From the NCBI RefSeq assembly GCF_020782875.1, contig NZ_JAJGBN010000002.1, positions 558,001 through 622,000 on the forward strand: DNA of 64,000 nucleotides, given 5' to 3'. This document shows positions 1 to 8,160 of the stretch, piece after piece. The DNA comes from Allomuricauda sp. M10. GTDB lineage: Bacteria > Bacteroidota > Bacteroidia > Flavobacteriales > Flavobacteriaceae. The notes below the pieces were generated by a model. The model worked only from the letters and a program-made list of their open reading frames with translations. It had not been told where the DNA came from and ran no database searches. A program made the position numbers and the translations under genes. Position 1 is the stretch's first letter. Every line of letters begins with the position of its first letter.

Positions 1-111
1 GGATATACCTCTTTGCAACAGCAATTGGGCAACGAGCTTTTCTACTTTGAGCTCGGCAGAAAGCTTGTCAATATCCTCTTGGGTAGGTTTAGGTTTTAGG
101 GTCCAACGCAT
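1..111 (-). CDS. recJ: RecJ single-strand-specific exonuclease, N-terminal fragment
   Basis: Only the first 37 codons are inside the window; the rest lies beyond base 1. The visible protein begins MRWTLKPKPTQEDIDKLSAE and continues into VAQLLLQRGI, which matches the conserved N terminus of flavobacterial RecJ as I know it (a WxLKP opening followed by a helix leading to LxxRGI). RecJ degrades single-stranded DNA 5' to 3' in recombination and mismatch repair; the DHH catalytic motifs are not in view. The gene follows the lysoplasmalogenase gene on the same strand with an 11-base gap, so the two are probably co-transcribed. The identity rests on 37 residues only. Confidence 0.75.
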   Translation of the reverse strand, partial: MRWTLKPKPTQEDIDKLSAELKVEKLVAQLLLQRGIS

Positions 112-122
112 GTTTTACTTTG

Positions 123-803
123 TTAGTTTACGACAGATTTGGGTGTTTCTTGGCTTTCAAATCTTTTGATTACCGAAAAAGTGATACAAGTATGGGCGAG
201 GTAGTAGGTTGGCGTGATCAAAAAATCAAAAGTATGGTAATCCATAAATTCCTTGAAGGATATGATGGTATCCGAGAATAAAATCAAAATGATTCCAAAC
301 ACATAGCTCCACTTAACCACTCCGTTTGCTTTCATCCCAACGGATGCCCCTAGGGAAAAACAGGAAATCAACAAATAGATTAAAGAGGCTACCATCAAAA
401 CCATATCGGTAAAAGTCGGGTACAACATCACAAAAAAGAAAGCCAAAAACCCTATCAGCACCATTGCAGTTAGGGTCCATTTGATCTTTCCGTTCATCAG
501 CGCATAGGCCAAATACCCCACGTGGGCCAAAAAGAACAAGGCAATCCCCTTAACGAACATCATGCCTTCTCCGTTCATGTTGGAAAGGAACCAATCCCCG
601 ATGATGGAAAACAGGAAAGCGGCTACCAGCATCCAAATATCCTTGGACATTTTAGCTTGATGCAACTGGAACATTAATAAAATTATAATGCCCATTCCTG
701 CAGTTCCAGATTTAAAGACAAAGTTGGACGTTGCCACTCCCAGTACTGCAAGCAAAATGGAAATCAACAACAACCCATAAACCCAATTTTTTCTAAGCCA
801 CAT
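123..803 (-). CDS. YhhN/TMEM86 family lysoplasmalogenase-like membrane protein
   Basis: A 226-residue integral membrane protein with about eight hydrophobic segments. It shows family hallmarks: an acidic residue in a membrane helix (FLFSIIGDWFL, about residues 65-75), the ALFFLAHVGYLAYAL segment, and a C-terminal PTYYLAHTCITFS segment. YhhN/TMEM86 members hydrolyse the vinyl-ether bond of lysoplasmalogens in eukaryotes; the bacterial role is largely inferred. I start at the ATG at 803; an in-frame TTG at 815 would add four residues with no support. It sits just upstream of recJ on the same strand. The family call is good; the activity is not demonstrated by the sequence. Confidence 0.75.
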   Translation of the reverse strand: MWLRKNWVYGLLLISILLAVLGVATSNFVFKSGTAGMGIIILLMFQLHQAKMSKDIWMLVAAFLFSIIGDWFLSNMNGEGMMFVKGIALFFLAHVGYLAYALMNGKIKWTLTAMVLIGFLAFFFVMLYPTFTDMVLMVASLIYLLISCFSLGASVGMKANGVVKWSYVFGIILILFSDTIISFKEFMDYHTFDFLITPTYYLAHTCITFSVIKRFESQETPKSVVN

Positions 804-870
804 TTTACAATTCAATTAAATGTTGATGAATAAGAAAGGAACCTGGGGTTATTGTCCTTAAAATAAATAC

Positions 871-1293
871 CTACTTGTTGTGGTACAAAATCTTGATGTC
901 CAATTTGGCAAATTTTCGGAACATTTCCATCACGCCGCAGTATTTTTCCACGGAAAGGTCCACTGCTTTTTTCAGTTTGTCCTCCTTAAGGTCTGTACCA
1001 TAAAAATGGTATTCGATTACTACGGAATCATAATATTTAGGATGCTCCTCAGTGAGGTTTGCAATGGTATCAATTTTGAAATCGTCCACATCCAATTTCA
1101 TTTTTTGGATCAGGGAGGCCACATCCAAACCGGAACAGCCGGCCAATGCGGACAACATAAGGGCCTTGGGCCGCAATCCATTTCCTTCTCCACCACTATC
1201 TGGTCCTGCATCGATTTTAACTGTATGTCCTGATGGGTTTGTGCTTTCAAACGCCATTCCTCCTAACCAAGTGGTTGTGATATGATTTGTCAT
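871..1293 (-). CDS. OsmC family peroxiredoxin-like protein
   Basis: A 140-residue protein of the usual OsmC length. The two cysteines used by OsmC/Ohr-type hydroperoxide reductases are both present, Cys53 in ALAGCSGLDVAS and Cys119 in VEKYCGVMEMF. Substrates in the family are organic hydroperoxides, reduced in the cytoplasm with thiol donors; YhfA-like members also keep this cysteine pair, and I cannot separate the subgroups by eye. The gene starts at an ATG with a candidate -7 box 30 bases upstream, and stands alone between the lysoplasmalogenase and the glycosylase-like gene. Confidence 0.9.
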   Translation of the reverse strand: MTNHITTTWLGGMAFESTNPSGHTVKIDAGPDSGGEGNGLRPKALMLSALAGCSGLDVASLIQKMKLDVDDFKIDTIANLTEEHPKYYDSVVIEYHFYGTDLKEDKLKKAVDLSVEKYCGVMEMFRKFAKLDIKILYHNK

Positions 1294-1322
1294 GAAATCA
1301 AATTTTTATTTCTAGTATAGTC

Positions 1323-1330
1323 CAAAAATA
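1323..1330 (-). promoter_or_regulatory. Candidate -7 box of the OsmC gene
   Basis: Read on the minus strand this is TATTTTTG, a perfect match to the Bacteroidetes TAnnTTTG element. It would put the transcription start near 1316, giving a leader of about 23 bases before the ATG at 1293. No TTG is seen at the expected -33 distance, so support is partial. Confidence 0.35.
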
Positions 1331-1375
1331 CGATTAAAAAACCTCTTTCTATTATGGGTCCAGCCAAGTATGGTA

Positions 1376-1951
1376 TTATGTGCCCAAGCTTTTCAATACC
1401 CTTGCCCGCAACTCTGACAACACTTTTTCTTCAAACCATGGGTTTTTGCTCAACCAAAATCGATTTCTGGGTGATGGATGGGGCAAAACAAAATATTGGG
1501 GCAGATACGTTCTGTAGTTTTTAACGGTCTCCGTTAAATTCTTCTGCATTTGATTCCCCAAGTAATAATGCTGCGAATGTTGCCCGATAAGTAGCGTTAA
1601 TTTCAAATTGGGCATTTTCTCCAATAGAAGGGAATGCCATTGGGGTGCACATTCTGGCCGTGGTGGAAGGTCCCCGGATCTTCCCTTTCCGGGATAACAG
1701 AATCCCATGGGCATTTGTGCAATTTTAGTCTCATCATAAAACTCCTTATCCGTAACCCCCATCCATCTGCGCAGTTGTTTTCCACTTTGATCATCCCAGG
1801 GAACACCGGTTTGGTGGACTTTGGTGCCCGGAGCATGCCCGATGATGAGAATCCGTGCTTCAGGGTTTGCGGCCACGATCGGCCTTGGTCCTAAGGGTAG
1901 GTGTTCCTTACAAAGCGAACAATTTCTGATCTGTTGAAGTAGCTCGTTCAT
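1376..1951 (-). CDS. Uracil-DNA glycosylase family protein
   Basis: A 191-residue protein of the uracil-DNA glycosylase superfamily. It has a short cysteine-containing N terminus (IRNCSLCKEHLPLGPRP), motif A-like GHAPGTKVHQTGVPWDDQSG around residues 40-60, and a C-terminal LPHPSPRNRFW segment that holds the motif-B histidine. Such enzymes excise uracil or related bases from DNA. The N-terminal cysteines recall family 4/5 iron-sulphur enzymes, but I do not see a full four-cysteine set. The longer frame reaches back to 2029, but that stretch contains the transcription terminator of the upstream gene at 1984-2013, so the ATG at 1951 (MNELLQQ) is preferred. Confidence 0.75.
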   Translation of the reverse strand: MNELLQQIRNCSLCKEHLPLGPRPIVAANPEARILIIGHAPGTKVHQTGVPWDDQSGKQLRRWMGVTDKEFYDETKIAQMPMGFCYPGKGRSGDLPPRPECAPQWHSLLLEKMPNLKLTLLIGQHSQHYYLGNQMQKNLTETVKNYRTYLPQYFVLPHPSPRNRFWLSKNPWFEEKVLSELRARVLKSLGT

Positions 1952-1983
1952 TATCTCATGTTCTTGTGGTATAAAACTATAAA

Positions 1984-2013
1984 AACGCCCCAACCTTACG
2001 GTCGGGACGCTTT
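1984..2013 (-). terminator. Rho-independent terminator after the YHS gene
   Basis: On the minus strand a hairpin of about ten pairs (CGTCCCGACC / GGTTGGGGCG with two wobble pairs, loop GTAA) is followed at once by TTTTTAT. It starts about 20 bases past the stop codon of the YHS-domain gene, and excludes an upstream extension of the glycosylase gene. Confidence 0.75.
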
Positions 2014-2034
2014 CACACCCTATCACCAAAATAA

Positions 2035-2508
2035 TTAATTATATGTGCCTTTCAAATTGCTCCAATTTTCATTGGCCTTTCCTACCAACTTCGCGTGGTT
2101 ATTCTCTGCCAACCATAATTGTTGGGCATCCAACTCAAGATTATACAGATACAGGAAATATTTACCATCCTTTACAATGAATTTGTTCGGATCAGGTCTG
2201 AACTTTGCCCCAGCATATACCCCAAAGGCACAGTAACCACCATATTGGGGCAAATACTTGCTTGGGTTTTTGTCAAATTTCTTCTTCTGATCTTCATCGG
2301 TGAAATAATAGACAACCTTCTCGTGCTCCGATTTGAATTGTTTCAACCCTTTTTGAGCAATTCCTAGATCCAAATAGGAAACCGGGCTATAACCTTCCAA
2401 GGCTATATTACTGTTATCAATATTGTATGCTTTTTTGTCTTGGGCAACGGCCAGATTAATGCTAAAGGCCACTACCGCTAAAATTGTAATGTTTCGAAAT
2501 GTTTTCAT
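2035..2508 (-). CDS. YHS domain-containing periplasmic protein
   Basis: A 157-residue protein with a clear signal peptide (residues 1-22, ending SINLAVAQ). The mature part has the YHS-like fold motifs: a GYSPVSYLDLGIAQKG segment near 40-55, YYFTDEDQKKKFDKNPSKYLPQYGGYCAFGV at about 67-98 with the single retained cysteine, and KNFIV/KYFLYLYN-like strands towards the end. YHS domains are small putative metal-binding modules; its function here is unknown. It is last in a same-strand trio with a small membrane protein and a SnoaL-like protein, and a strong terminator follows it. Confidence 0.85.
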   Translation of the reverse strand: MKTFRNITILAVVAFSINLAVAQDKKAYNIDNSNIALEGYSPVSYLDLGIAQKGLKQFKSEHEKVVYYFTDEDQKKKFDKNPSKYLPQYGGYCAFGVYAGAKFRPDPNKFIVKDGKYFLYLYNLELDAQQLWLAENNHAKLVGKANENWSNLKGTYN

Positions 2509-2538
2509 TGTTTGTGAAATTTTTAATTGTTGTTGTTT

Positions 2539-2892
2539 TTAATTGTCATTGGCACTTAGGGCCACTACCAAGAATACTACCGTTGCATTGAACCAGTAGT
2601 AAATGGCATCGATTCCTTCAAAACCGAAGGCAAAGGGGGCAATCATAAAGGTTACCGCAACCAAGAGGTCGATGGCCAAATGCCCATCAAAGGGAATCAC
2701 CTTAAAAATGCTCAGTTTGTAATCGGTGAGCAAGCTTGCCGCAAATACAGTCAACCCTGTGGCCACGGAAAACCAGATTGCCGTGGCAGACGATTCTCCC
2801 AATCCCAATAAAAAGGGAGCGACCAACAGGCTCAATCCGGCCGTGTAATCGGCCACACCATGAAGCGTAGGTGTTATAAACCTTAATTTCAT
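2539..2892 (-). CDS. Small four-helix membrane protein, SPW-repeat-like
   Basis: A 117-residue membrane protein with four predicted helices and an internal two-fold repeat: HGVADYTAGLSLLVAPFLLGL near residue 10 is echoed by HLAIDLLVAVTFMIAPFAFGF near residue 71. The repeated L-x-APF pattern resembles SPW-repeat proteins. No catalytic motif is visible. It lies 9 bases past the SnoaL-like gene and 30 bases before the YHS gene, so the three probably form one transcript. Function unknown. Confidence 0.7.
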   Translation of the reverse strand: MKLRFITPTLHGVADYTAGLSLLVAPFLLGLGESSATAIWFSVATGLTVFAASLLTDYKLSIFKVIPFDGHLAIDLLVAVTFMIAPFAFGFEGIDAIYYWFNATVVFLVVALSANDN

Positions 2893-2901
2893 GATAGTGG
2901 A

Positions 2902-3252
2902 TCAGGCATTAAAGTATTCCTCGTGGACCACTTTACCCTCCTCGTTCCAAACCCGTCGGATGATCTCGTGCCAATACACCCTACTGTTGTCCTTCATCAA
3001 AAAATCGAAGGTAAACTCAGAGGCCGATACGTTTCCATCCACGATGGTATGGTGCAGTTGTATGCCATTTACCCGAGCAATGGCACTTGCAAATCCGGTC
3101 ATTTTTTCCACCATTTGTTCCTTTCCGGTCGTGGTCACCTGGTTGTAGTCCGAAGTATTCGCATCTTCGGCAAAATACTTCTCGACAGCTTCAACGATTG
3201 CCCCTTGTGCAACTATGCTGTCCATGGCTGTAGCTAGATTTTTAATATCCAT
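2902..3252 (-). CDS. SnoaL-like / NTF2-fold protein
   Basis: A 116-residue protein of NTF2-like size and pattern: an N-terminal helix (MDSIVAQGAIVEAVEKYFAED), a GKEQMVEKMTGFASAIARVNG segment, then alternating strands HHTIVDGNVSASEFTFDFLMKDNSRVYWHEIIRRVWNEEGKVVHEEYF. This fold is used by ketosteroid isomerases and polyketide cyclases but also by many binding proteins, so no reaction can be assigned. It is first in the trio with the membrane protein and the YHS protein, and lies 75 bases downstream of the AraC regulator on the same strand. Confidence 0.8.
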   Translation of the reverse strand: MDIKNLATAMDSIVAQGAIVEAVEKYFAEDANTSDYNQVTTTGKEQMVEKMTGFASAIARVNGIQLHHTIVDGNVSASEFTFDFLMKDNSRVYWHEIIRRVWNEEGKVVHEEYFNA

Positions 3253-3327
3253 TTGCTATGTTTTACTGATTAAACAATTTGTGTTGTAATTACATGGCAA
3301 ATGTCTTGTAGCATGGGTGGGAAAGAC

Positions 3328-4395
3328 CTACAAAAAAGGAGCTATCCCTTGTACTTTTTTGTTTTTGTACTGGGACGGGGTCTCCCCTGTGTTATTTTTG
3401 AAGAATGCAGAGAAATGATTGGGTTCCTCAAACCCCAATTGAATGGAAATATCTTTAATTGTCAATTCTTGTTGCAACATTTTTTTCGAAGTGCCGATCA
3501 ATTCGTTTCTAATCAGACTTCCCAAGGTCTCTTGTGTTTTATCCCTGGTTTTTTTAGCCAGGGCCTTTACAGAAATATTCAATTTGTCAGCATAGAATTC
3601 CATTTGGTGTTCTTTCCTATGATGAGTACGGATAAGCTCAATCAAATTTTCCACAAACGTGTCCTGGTGTTCATAAGCAAAATTGTTTCTGAATTCAATC
3701 GGTGTATATCCCGTTCTTTTTTTGAATACCCGGTTAAAATAGGCCGGATCCTTAAAACCGACATCAAAGCAAACTTCCTGAACACTACAATCCGTAAAAA
3801 CCACTTTCTTTTTGCCCTCCACCATTCGCTTTTCCTCCAACATGGAACGAGCTGTCACCCCAAGCTTTTCCTTTATGAGGCGGGAAGCATCCATTCCATT
3901 TCCATTGGCCAAATCATGTAGTTCCAAAGAAGTGAGATGTGTAGAAAACAATTGGTCGATGGATTCCTTTACGTCAAAAATGGATTCATATTCCGATTTG
4001 CTGGCATTAAAAGGGTTTTGATGGAACCATTGTTTCAAAGAGTGGTCTATAATTTCCATAGAATTGGTTTGGGATGCTTTTCCCGAAAGGTATTTTTCCA
4101 ATGGCGATCCTTCCAGGGCATCAATATATCCCAAGGAAATCAGATGCTTAAACAAGACACGTACCTCCCTGTTCTCAAAAACCGTTTTACTGTGAAACTC
4201 CATTTTCTGGACGTGAAAATCATCCGATAAAAACTTGATGTATTGCCCTTTTTCCAAATAGATGACCTTGTCTTCCCAATCAAAGTAGTTTTTAAAATCC
4301 ACCTGAATACCGCCCGATCCAGAAAGGATGTGCAACAACGTATATTGATTGATGAAATACACCTTATTCAGTTCCGGATTAAACAATTGGACCAT
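3328..4395 (-). CDS. AraC-type regulator with two tandem DNA-binding domains
   Basis: A 355-residue regulator. Residues 1-150 look like a cupin-type AraC sensor (LLHILSGSGGIQVDF, VIYLEKGQYIKFL). Residues about 155-260 form a complete AraC double helix-turn-helix, with the usual CFDVGFKDPAYFNRVFKKRTGYTP signature. Residues about 265-350 form a second complete one, with IQLGFEEPNHFSAFFKNNTGETP. Most AraC proteins carry a single such domain, so this protein could in principle contact four half-sites. It lies just upstream of the SnoaL / membrane protein / YHS genes and may control them; no operator was identified. Confidence 0.85.
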   Translation of the reverse strand: MVQLFNPELNKVYFINQYTLLHILSGSGGIQVDFKNYFDWEDKVIYLEKGQYIKFLSDDFHVQKMEFHSKTVFENREVRVLFKHLISLGYIDALEGSPLEKYLSGKASQTNSMEIIDHSLKQWFHQNPFNASKSEYESIFDVKESIDQLFSTHLTSLELHDLANGNGMDASRLIKEKLGVTARSMLEEKRMVEGKKKVVFTDCSVQEVCFDVGFKDPAYFNRVFKKRTGYTPIEFRNNFAYEHQDTFVENLIELIRTHHRKEHQMEFYADKLNISVKALAKKTRDKTQETLGSLIRNELIGTSKKMLQQELTIKDISIQLGFEEPNHFSAFFKNNTGETPSQYKNKKVQGIAPFL

Positions 4396-4470
4396 CTTCC
4401 CATGCGTTTTTATACTTTGTCGTATTGGGATGTACTAGCTATCAAGATGAGCCAGAAGGTTTATGTCCTT

Positions 4471-5598
4471 CTAAAGAATGAGTTGCAGTAGATAAATGGT
4501 AAGCATACCCCAAAAAGTACCTGTGGCCATACTCAAAATGGCAAGGATGATGGCATGGGGCATCCAACTGAGTTTATACGCCGAGGTTACCGCCGGTGCA
4601 GTGGCAATCCCTCCCACGTTTGCCATACTGGCAATGGGCACCCAGGCCATGTTCACATTCAACATTTTGGCAATCATCACCATAAAGACAAAATGGCCCA
4701 ATAGCCAAATCAGCAAGAAACCAAAAAAGGATAGATCAAAACCGAATAGGGCAAACTGGAGTTTCAATCCTAAAATCGACATGACCAACAATATCAAGAT
4801 ACTGCCCAACTTAAGAGTGAACCGAAAATTCCAGCGGGGCATAAAATTGCCCAGGGCCAAACCTAAAAAGGACAATATCACCACTTTGGCGACGAACAGT
4901 TCCAATAGAAAATTTATGGCAAAAACGACCAATAGCAATATGCCCACACACCACCAAGGCGACAAAAGCAAGCCTTTTTGTTCGTTGATCCTTTCGGGAA
5001 TCTCGGTATCCGTTATCCTAAAAAGCTTGTTCAGTTCATTGCTTTTTTTGATGGTCTGGAACATCAAAACAGTCCACACATTGACCAAAATATTGTCCAT
5101 GACCAACACGGAAAGAAAAACATCCTCTGGACAATTGACAAGTTCCTTAAGCACCAATTGGCTGGTACTGCCTCCTATCCAACTCCCCACAATGGGCGGC
5201 ATGCCCTTCCAATACCCCTGTGCCGACAGGGTGTTGGCGACCAGTTCGGTTTCTTCAAAAAGGAAAACAAACAATACAGGGAAAAGGGATATGAACAATG
5301 ATCCTGCCACAAAGACCACAATGGGTTTGTACCCGATGGACTTTAATTGGGACAAAGACAAACTGGCCATTACGGCAACGATTGCCAAGGGTATGAAAAA
5401 ATTCTTGCTAAGGCCATGGATGCTGGATTGGGAAAAATCCCATCCAAATACATGACTGATAATGGCCGGAATGATATAGGAAAGCAAAATGGCAGGCACC
5501 CAATCGAAAATGGACTTGACCCATTTGTGTTCCCAACGGTCCAAAAAATAAATGCTGACCACTGTAAACACCGTTATGCCCCAAGGAATCCAATCCAT
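4471..5598 (-). CDS. DUF819 family membrane transporter-like protein
   Basis: A 375-residue polytopic protein with around ten hydrophobic helices. Segments such as IPPIVGSWIGGSTSQLVLKELV-like residues in the middle and MANVGGIATAPAVTSAYKLSWMPHAIILAILSMATGTFWGM near the C terminus match DUF819 as I know it, a family with internally repeated halves and unknown substrate. The start is taken at the ATG at 5598, four bases after the stop of the upstream deacylase-like gene; the longer frame back to 5718 would overlap that gene deeply. The tight spacing indicates translational coupling, so transporter and periplasmic enzyme probably share a substrate. Confidence 0.8.
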   Translation of the reverse strand: MDWIPWGITVFTVVSIYFLDRWEHKWVKSIFDWVPAILLSYIIPAIISHVFGWDFSQSSIHGLSKNFFIPLAIVAVMASLSLSQLKSIGYKPIVVFVAGSLFISLFPVLFVFLFEETELVANTLSAQGYWKGMPPIVGSWIGGSTSQLVLKELVNCPEDVFLSVLVMDNILVNVWTVLMFQTIKKSNELNKLFRITDTEIPERINEQKGLLLSPWWCVGILLLVVFAINFLLELFVAKVVILSFLGLALGNFMPRWNFRFTLKLGSILILLVMSILGLKLQFALFGFDLSFFGFLLIWLLGHFVFMVMIAKMLNVNMAWVPIASMANVGGIATAPAVTSAYKLSWMPHAIILAILSMATGTFWGMLTIYLLQLIL

Positions 5599-5602
5599 GC
5601 CC

Positions 5603-6634
5603 TTATTCCAAAATACCCAAATGGATGATCCTACCCCCTGAAATATTGACCGGGTTGCTGCTTTTACCGATGACAACACCATCTTCAGGGGCGTTGACTT
5701 CTTCCACCACTGCACCAAATGGATCCTTTAGTATACCGATGTGGTCTCCCTTCTTTACCTTTTGACCCAAATCCACCAATACATCCAAATACCCACCTTT
5801 TTGGGTAAAGATCCAATACGATTTGGAACACACGTTTCTGGCAGGTGGAACGGTCACGGTTCCCTGGGTAAATCCAAGCCATTTTAAAAGATCGGTCACC
5901 CCTTTGGTGCCCCGTTCGATCATGTCTGCTTGGTACACTTGTGGATTTCCATATTCCAAGGTGATACTCTTTACGCCTTTGGAGATGGCATACGCCCGCA
6001 TGGTCAATCCGCTGGCTTCGCCAAAACTGGCAACCCCTTTGTTGGAAACAATAATGTCAGGGTCCAATATTCTGAGCATGGTGGACAAGGTATCATCCTT
6101 CATATCACCACGCCCATACAAACTGTTTACCCGTCCGAAACTGGCCGTGTGCAAATCCACATGATAGTTCAACAAGGGAATAATCTTTTGGGCAATTTGA
6201 TAGGCCATTTGTTGAGAACGATTGCCGTCTTTCTTCCCTGGGAACAAACGGTTCAGATCTTGTAGGTCGATGAATTCCCGTTGATTATTGGCAATGGCCA
6301 AGGGATTCAAGCCAGGAATGGCCACCACGGTCCCTTTCATTTTAGTAGCATCTAAAGAGGCTATCACGTTTTGAATGATGGGAATCCCGTTCAGTTCATT
6401 CCCATGGATGGAGGCGGTTAGTCCGATTACTTCTCCTTCACTGGATCCTTTTGCAATGATCACAGGAATCAGAATGGGATTGGAAAACCCATCATCCCCC
6501 AATTGAAGCCAAATTTTGTTTACGGAACCAGCCTTATAATCGGTTAGGTTGATTTGGTCCACAACAGGATATTTGTTTTGGGCGAAAATCGAACCACATA
6601 TCAACAAAAAACAGACAAAGAGCTTGGTTTTCAT
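5603..6634 (-). CDS. Periplasmic succinylglutamate desuccinylase/aspartoacylase-type M14 metallohydrolase
   Basis: A 343-residue protein with a signal peptide (MKTKLFVCFLLICGSIFAQ). The zinc ligands of the M14 desuccinylase/aspartoacylase branch are visible: His78 and Glu80 in SIHGNELNG, and a histidine in YHVDLHT near 158-162. A DLNRLFPG segment (about 126-133) contains the conserved arginine region. The C terminus has a biotinyl-like hammerhead pattern (VDLGQKVKKGDHIGILKDPFG), as in many long members. The family removes acyl groups from amino acids; the substrate is unknown. Coupling to the DUF819 gene suggests that it releases a product which the transporter takes up. Confidence 0.85.
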   Translation of the reverse strand: MKTKLFVCFLLICGSIFAQNKYPVVDQINLTDYKAGSVNKIWLQLGDDGFSNPILIPVIIAKGSSEGEVIGLTASIHGNELNGIPIIQNVIASLDATKMKGTVVAIPGLNPLAIANNQREFIDLQDLNRLFPGKKDGNRSQQMAYQIAQKIIPLLNYHVDLHTASFGRVNSLYGRGDMKDDTLSTMLRILDPDIIVSNKGVASFGEASGLTMRAYAISKGVKSITLEYGNPQVYQADMIERGTKGVTDLLKWLGFTQGTVTVPPARNVCSKSYWIFTQKGGYLDVLVDLGQKVKKGDHIGILKDPFGAVVEEVNAPEDGVVIGKSSNPVNISGGRIIHLGILE

Positions 6635-6664
6635 AAGGTTGGTATTTAGAAATAAATATACTCT

Positions 6665-7336
6665 TTATTTCTTGCCACCGACCACAACCACAAATTCTCC
6701 TTTGGGAGGTTTTTCGGTAAAATGTTGAAGGACCTCTTCCATGGTGCCCCTCACGGTTTCTTCGTACAGTTTGGTCAATTCCCTAGAAACGGAAACAGGC
6801 CTGTCTCCTCCAAAATATTCCACAAATTGGGCAAGGGTTTTAAGCAGTTTATGGGGCGATTCGTAAAACACCATCGTACGGGATTCCTCTGCCAATTGTT
6901 GCAAACGGGTCTGGCGACCTTTTTTTATGGGCAAAAATCCTTCAAAGACAAAACGGTCGTTCGGGAGTCCACTGTTCACCAAGGCGGGCACAAAAGCCGT
7001 GGCACCGGGCAAACACTCTACCTCAATATTATGTTCCACACAAGCGCGGGTCAATAAAAATCCAGGGTCTGAAATGGCGGGAGTTCCCGCATCAGAAATT
7101 AGGGCGAAGGTGGCTCCTGCCTTAAGTTTTTGCACCACAGCTTCCACCTGCTTGTGCTCGTTGTGCATGTGATGGCTTTGCAGCGGCGTGCCGATATCGA
7201 AATGCTTGAGCAGTTTGCCACTGGTTCGGGTATCTTCCGCCAACACTACATCAACTTCCTTCAGCACCTTAATGGCCCGAAGGGTCATATCTTCAAGATT
7301 TCCTATCGGTGTTGGAACCAGATACAATTTTCCCAT
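6665..7336 (-). CDS. rsmI: 16S rRNA (cytidine-1402-2'-O)-methyltransferase RsmI
   Basis: A 223-residue protein, the usual RsmI length. Landmarks are the N-terminal LYLVPTPIGNLEDMTLRA, AEDTRTSGKLL near 34, the SAM-binding SDAGTPAISDPG near 82-93, LPGATAFVPALVNSGLP, and YESPHKLLKTL near 155. It uses SAM to 2'-O-methylate C1402 of 16S rRNA, acting with RsmH to tune decoding at the P site. A perfect -7 box ends five bases before the ATG, which suggests a very short leader or leaderless transcript. It is followed by the deacylase-like gene on the same strand. Confidence 0.95.
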   Translation of the reverse strand: MGKLYLVPTPIGNLEDMTLRAIKVLKEVDVVLAEDTRTSGKLLKHFDIGTPLQSHHMHNEHKQVEAVVQKLKAGATFALISDAGTPAISDPGFLLTRACVEHNIEVECLPGATAFVPALVNSGLPNDRFVFEGFLPIKKGRQTRLQQLAEESRTMVFYESPHKLLKTLAQFVEYFGGDRPVSVSRELTKLYEETVRGTMEEVLQHFTEKPPKGEFVVVVGGKK

Positions 7337-7340
7337 ACAC

Positions 7341-7348
7341 CAAAGGTA
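7341..7348 (-). promoter_or_regulatory. Candidate -7 box of rsmI
   Basis: TACCTTTG on the minus strand matches TAnnTTTG perfectly. Its last G is followed by GTGT and then the rsmI ATG, so transcription would begin at or very near the start codon. No good TTG is seen at -33. Confidence 0.4.
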
Positions 7349-7385
7349 CTAGCTTCTTGTTAAAATGAAATCGGAAAAATGGAAA

Positions 7386-8063
7386 TTAGGCGAACCTTCT
7401 TTCAATCAATGAAAAGAATCGGGCCTCATATTCTTCCTTGCCCTCCCAGTTGTTGTACTCCGGTTTTACCATATTGTTGATAAAGGAAATGGAACGCTCC
7501 TCGGTATCGATGGTATTGAGTTGCGACAACACTCGGGTATAATCTTCCATGCTATTGTTGAACAGGTGCTTTACAAAAGCGAGCCTATCGTTCAACCCAA
7601 CTTGAAGGTCCTTTCCCAATTTATCGTTCAAGGATTTTGAAGGATTGGAGGAAGCAACATTTTTAGGGGTCACAATATCCCTGTCATTTTTAACGTATTC
7701 CGGTTTTGCCACAAACTCAGCAAACACTTGTTCCAAAGCGGTTTCCGAAGGCATTTCCGAGACCATATCGCGGATGGTATCCATTCCAGGGGTAATAATG
7801 TCCTCTTCATGTGGATTGCTCTCCGGTACGGCAATGTTTCCGCTCAACACCGCATTCGCCATTTTCTCGAAACGGGTAGCAATCACATTTTTGGAAACAT
7901 CGACCTGTACATCGGCCAATTTTTCGTCAATAAATTTGAGAACGGCCAACTTTTCATAAATCTCCTTGGACTTTTCATATAGTTGGGTAAGGTCGGAATC
8001 TTCCCTTGCCGTGATGATCTCTGTAGATAGTTTTATCAATTCTTCCCGCAATTTCCTGATCAT
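7386..8063 (-). CDS. Conserved-looking hypothetical cytoplasmic protein
   Basis: A 225-residue soluble protein that I do not recognise as a named family, although I believe similar proteins are common in Flavobacteriia. Residues 1-60 are heptad-rich and likely helical (KLREELIKLSTEIITAREDSDLTQLYEKSKEIYEKLAVLKF). Residues about 75-145 are acidic and low in hydrophobics, probably a linker. Residues about 150-225 are again helical (LNDRLAFVKHLFNNSMEDYTRVLSQLN, then EYEARFFSLIERRF). There is no signal peptide or membrane segment. It is divergent from tdk, with 156 bases between the starts, and lies upstream of rsmI on the same strand. No function is proposed. Confidence 0.75.
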   Translation of the reverse strand: MIRKLREELIKLSTEIITAREDSDLTQLYEKSKEIYEKLAVLKFIDEKLADVQVDVSKNVIATRFEKMANAVLSGNIAVPESNPHEEDIITPGMDTIRDMVSEMPSETALEQVFAEFVAKPEYVKNDRDIVTPKNVASSNPSKSLNDKLGKDLQVGLNDRLAFVKHLFNNSMEDYTRVLSQLNTIDTEERSISFINNMVKPEYNNWEGKEEYEARFFSLIERRFA

Positions 8064-8160
8064 AGCTAATTTGTTTCCTATAAAAATAAAATCATTTTGC
8101 CAATCCCCCTATGAACAAAAGGTTAAAATTCAATTGAAAGAGAGGGGTACATTTTTTTAC

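Noticed and set aside
1952..2029. 26-residue N-terminal extension of the glycosylase-like protein
   Set aside because: This stretch overlaps the hairpin and T-run of the upstream gene's terminator.
4496..5455. A 319-codon plus-strand frame opposite the DUF819 gene
   Set aside because: It is antisense to a clear membrane protein; the translated sequence has no recognisable domain and an odd composition typical of a shadow frame.
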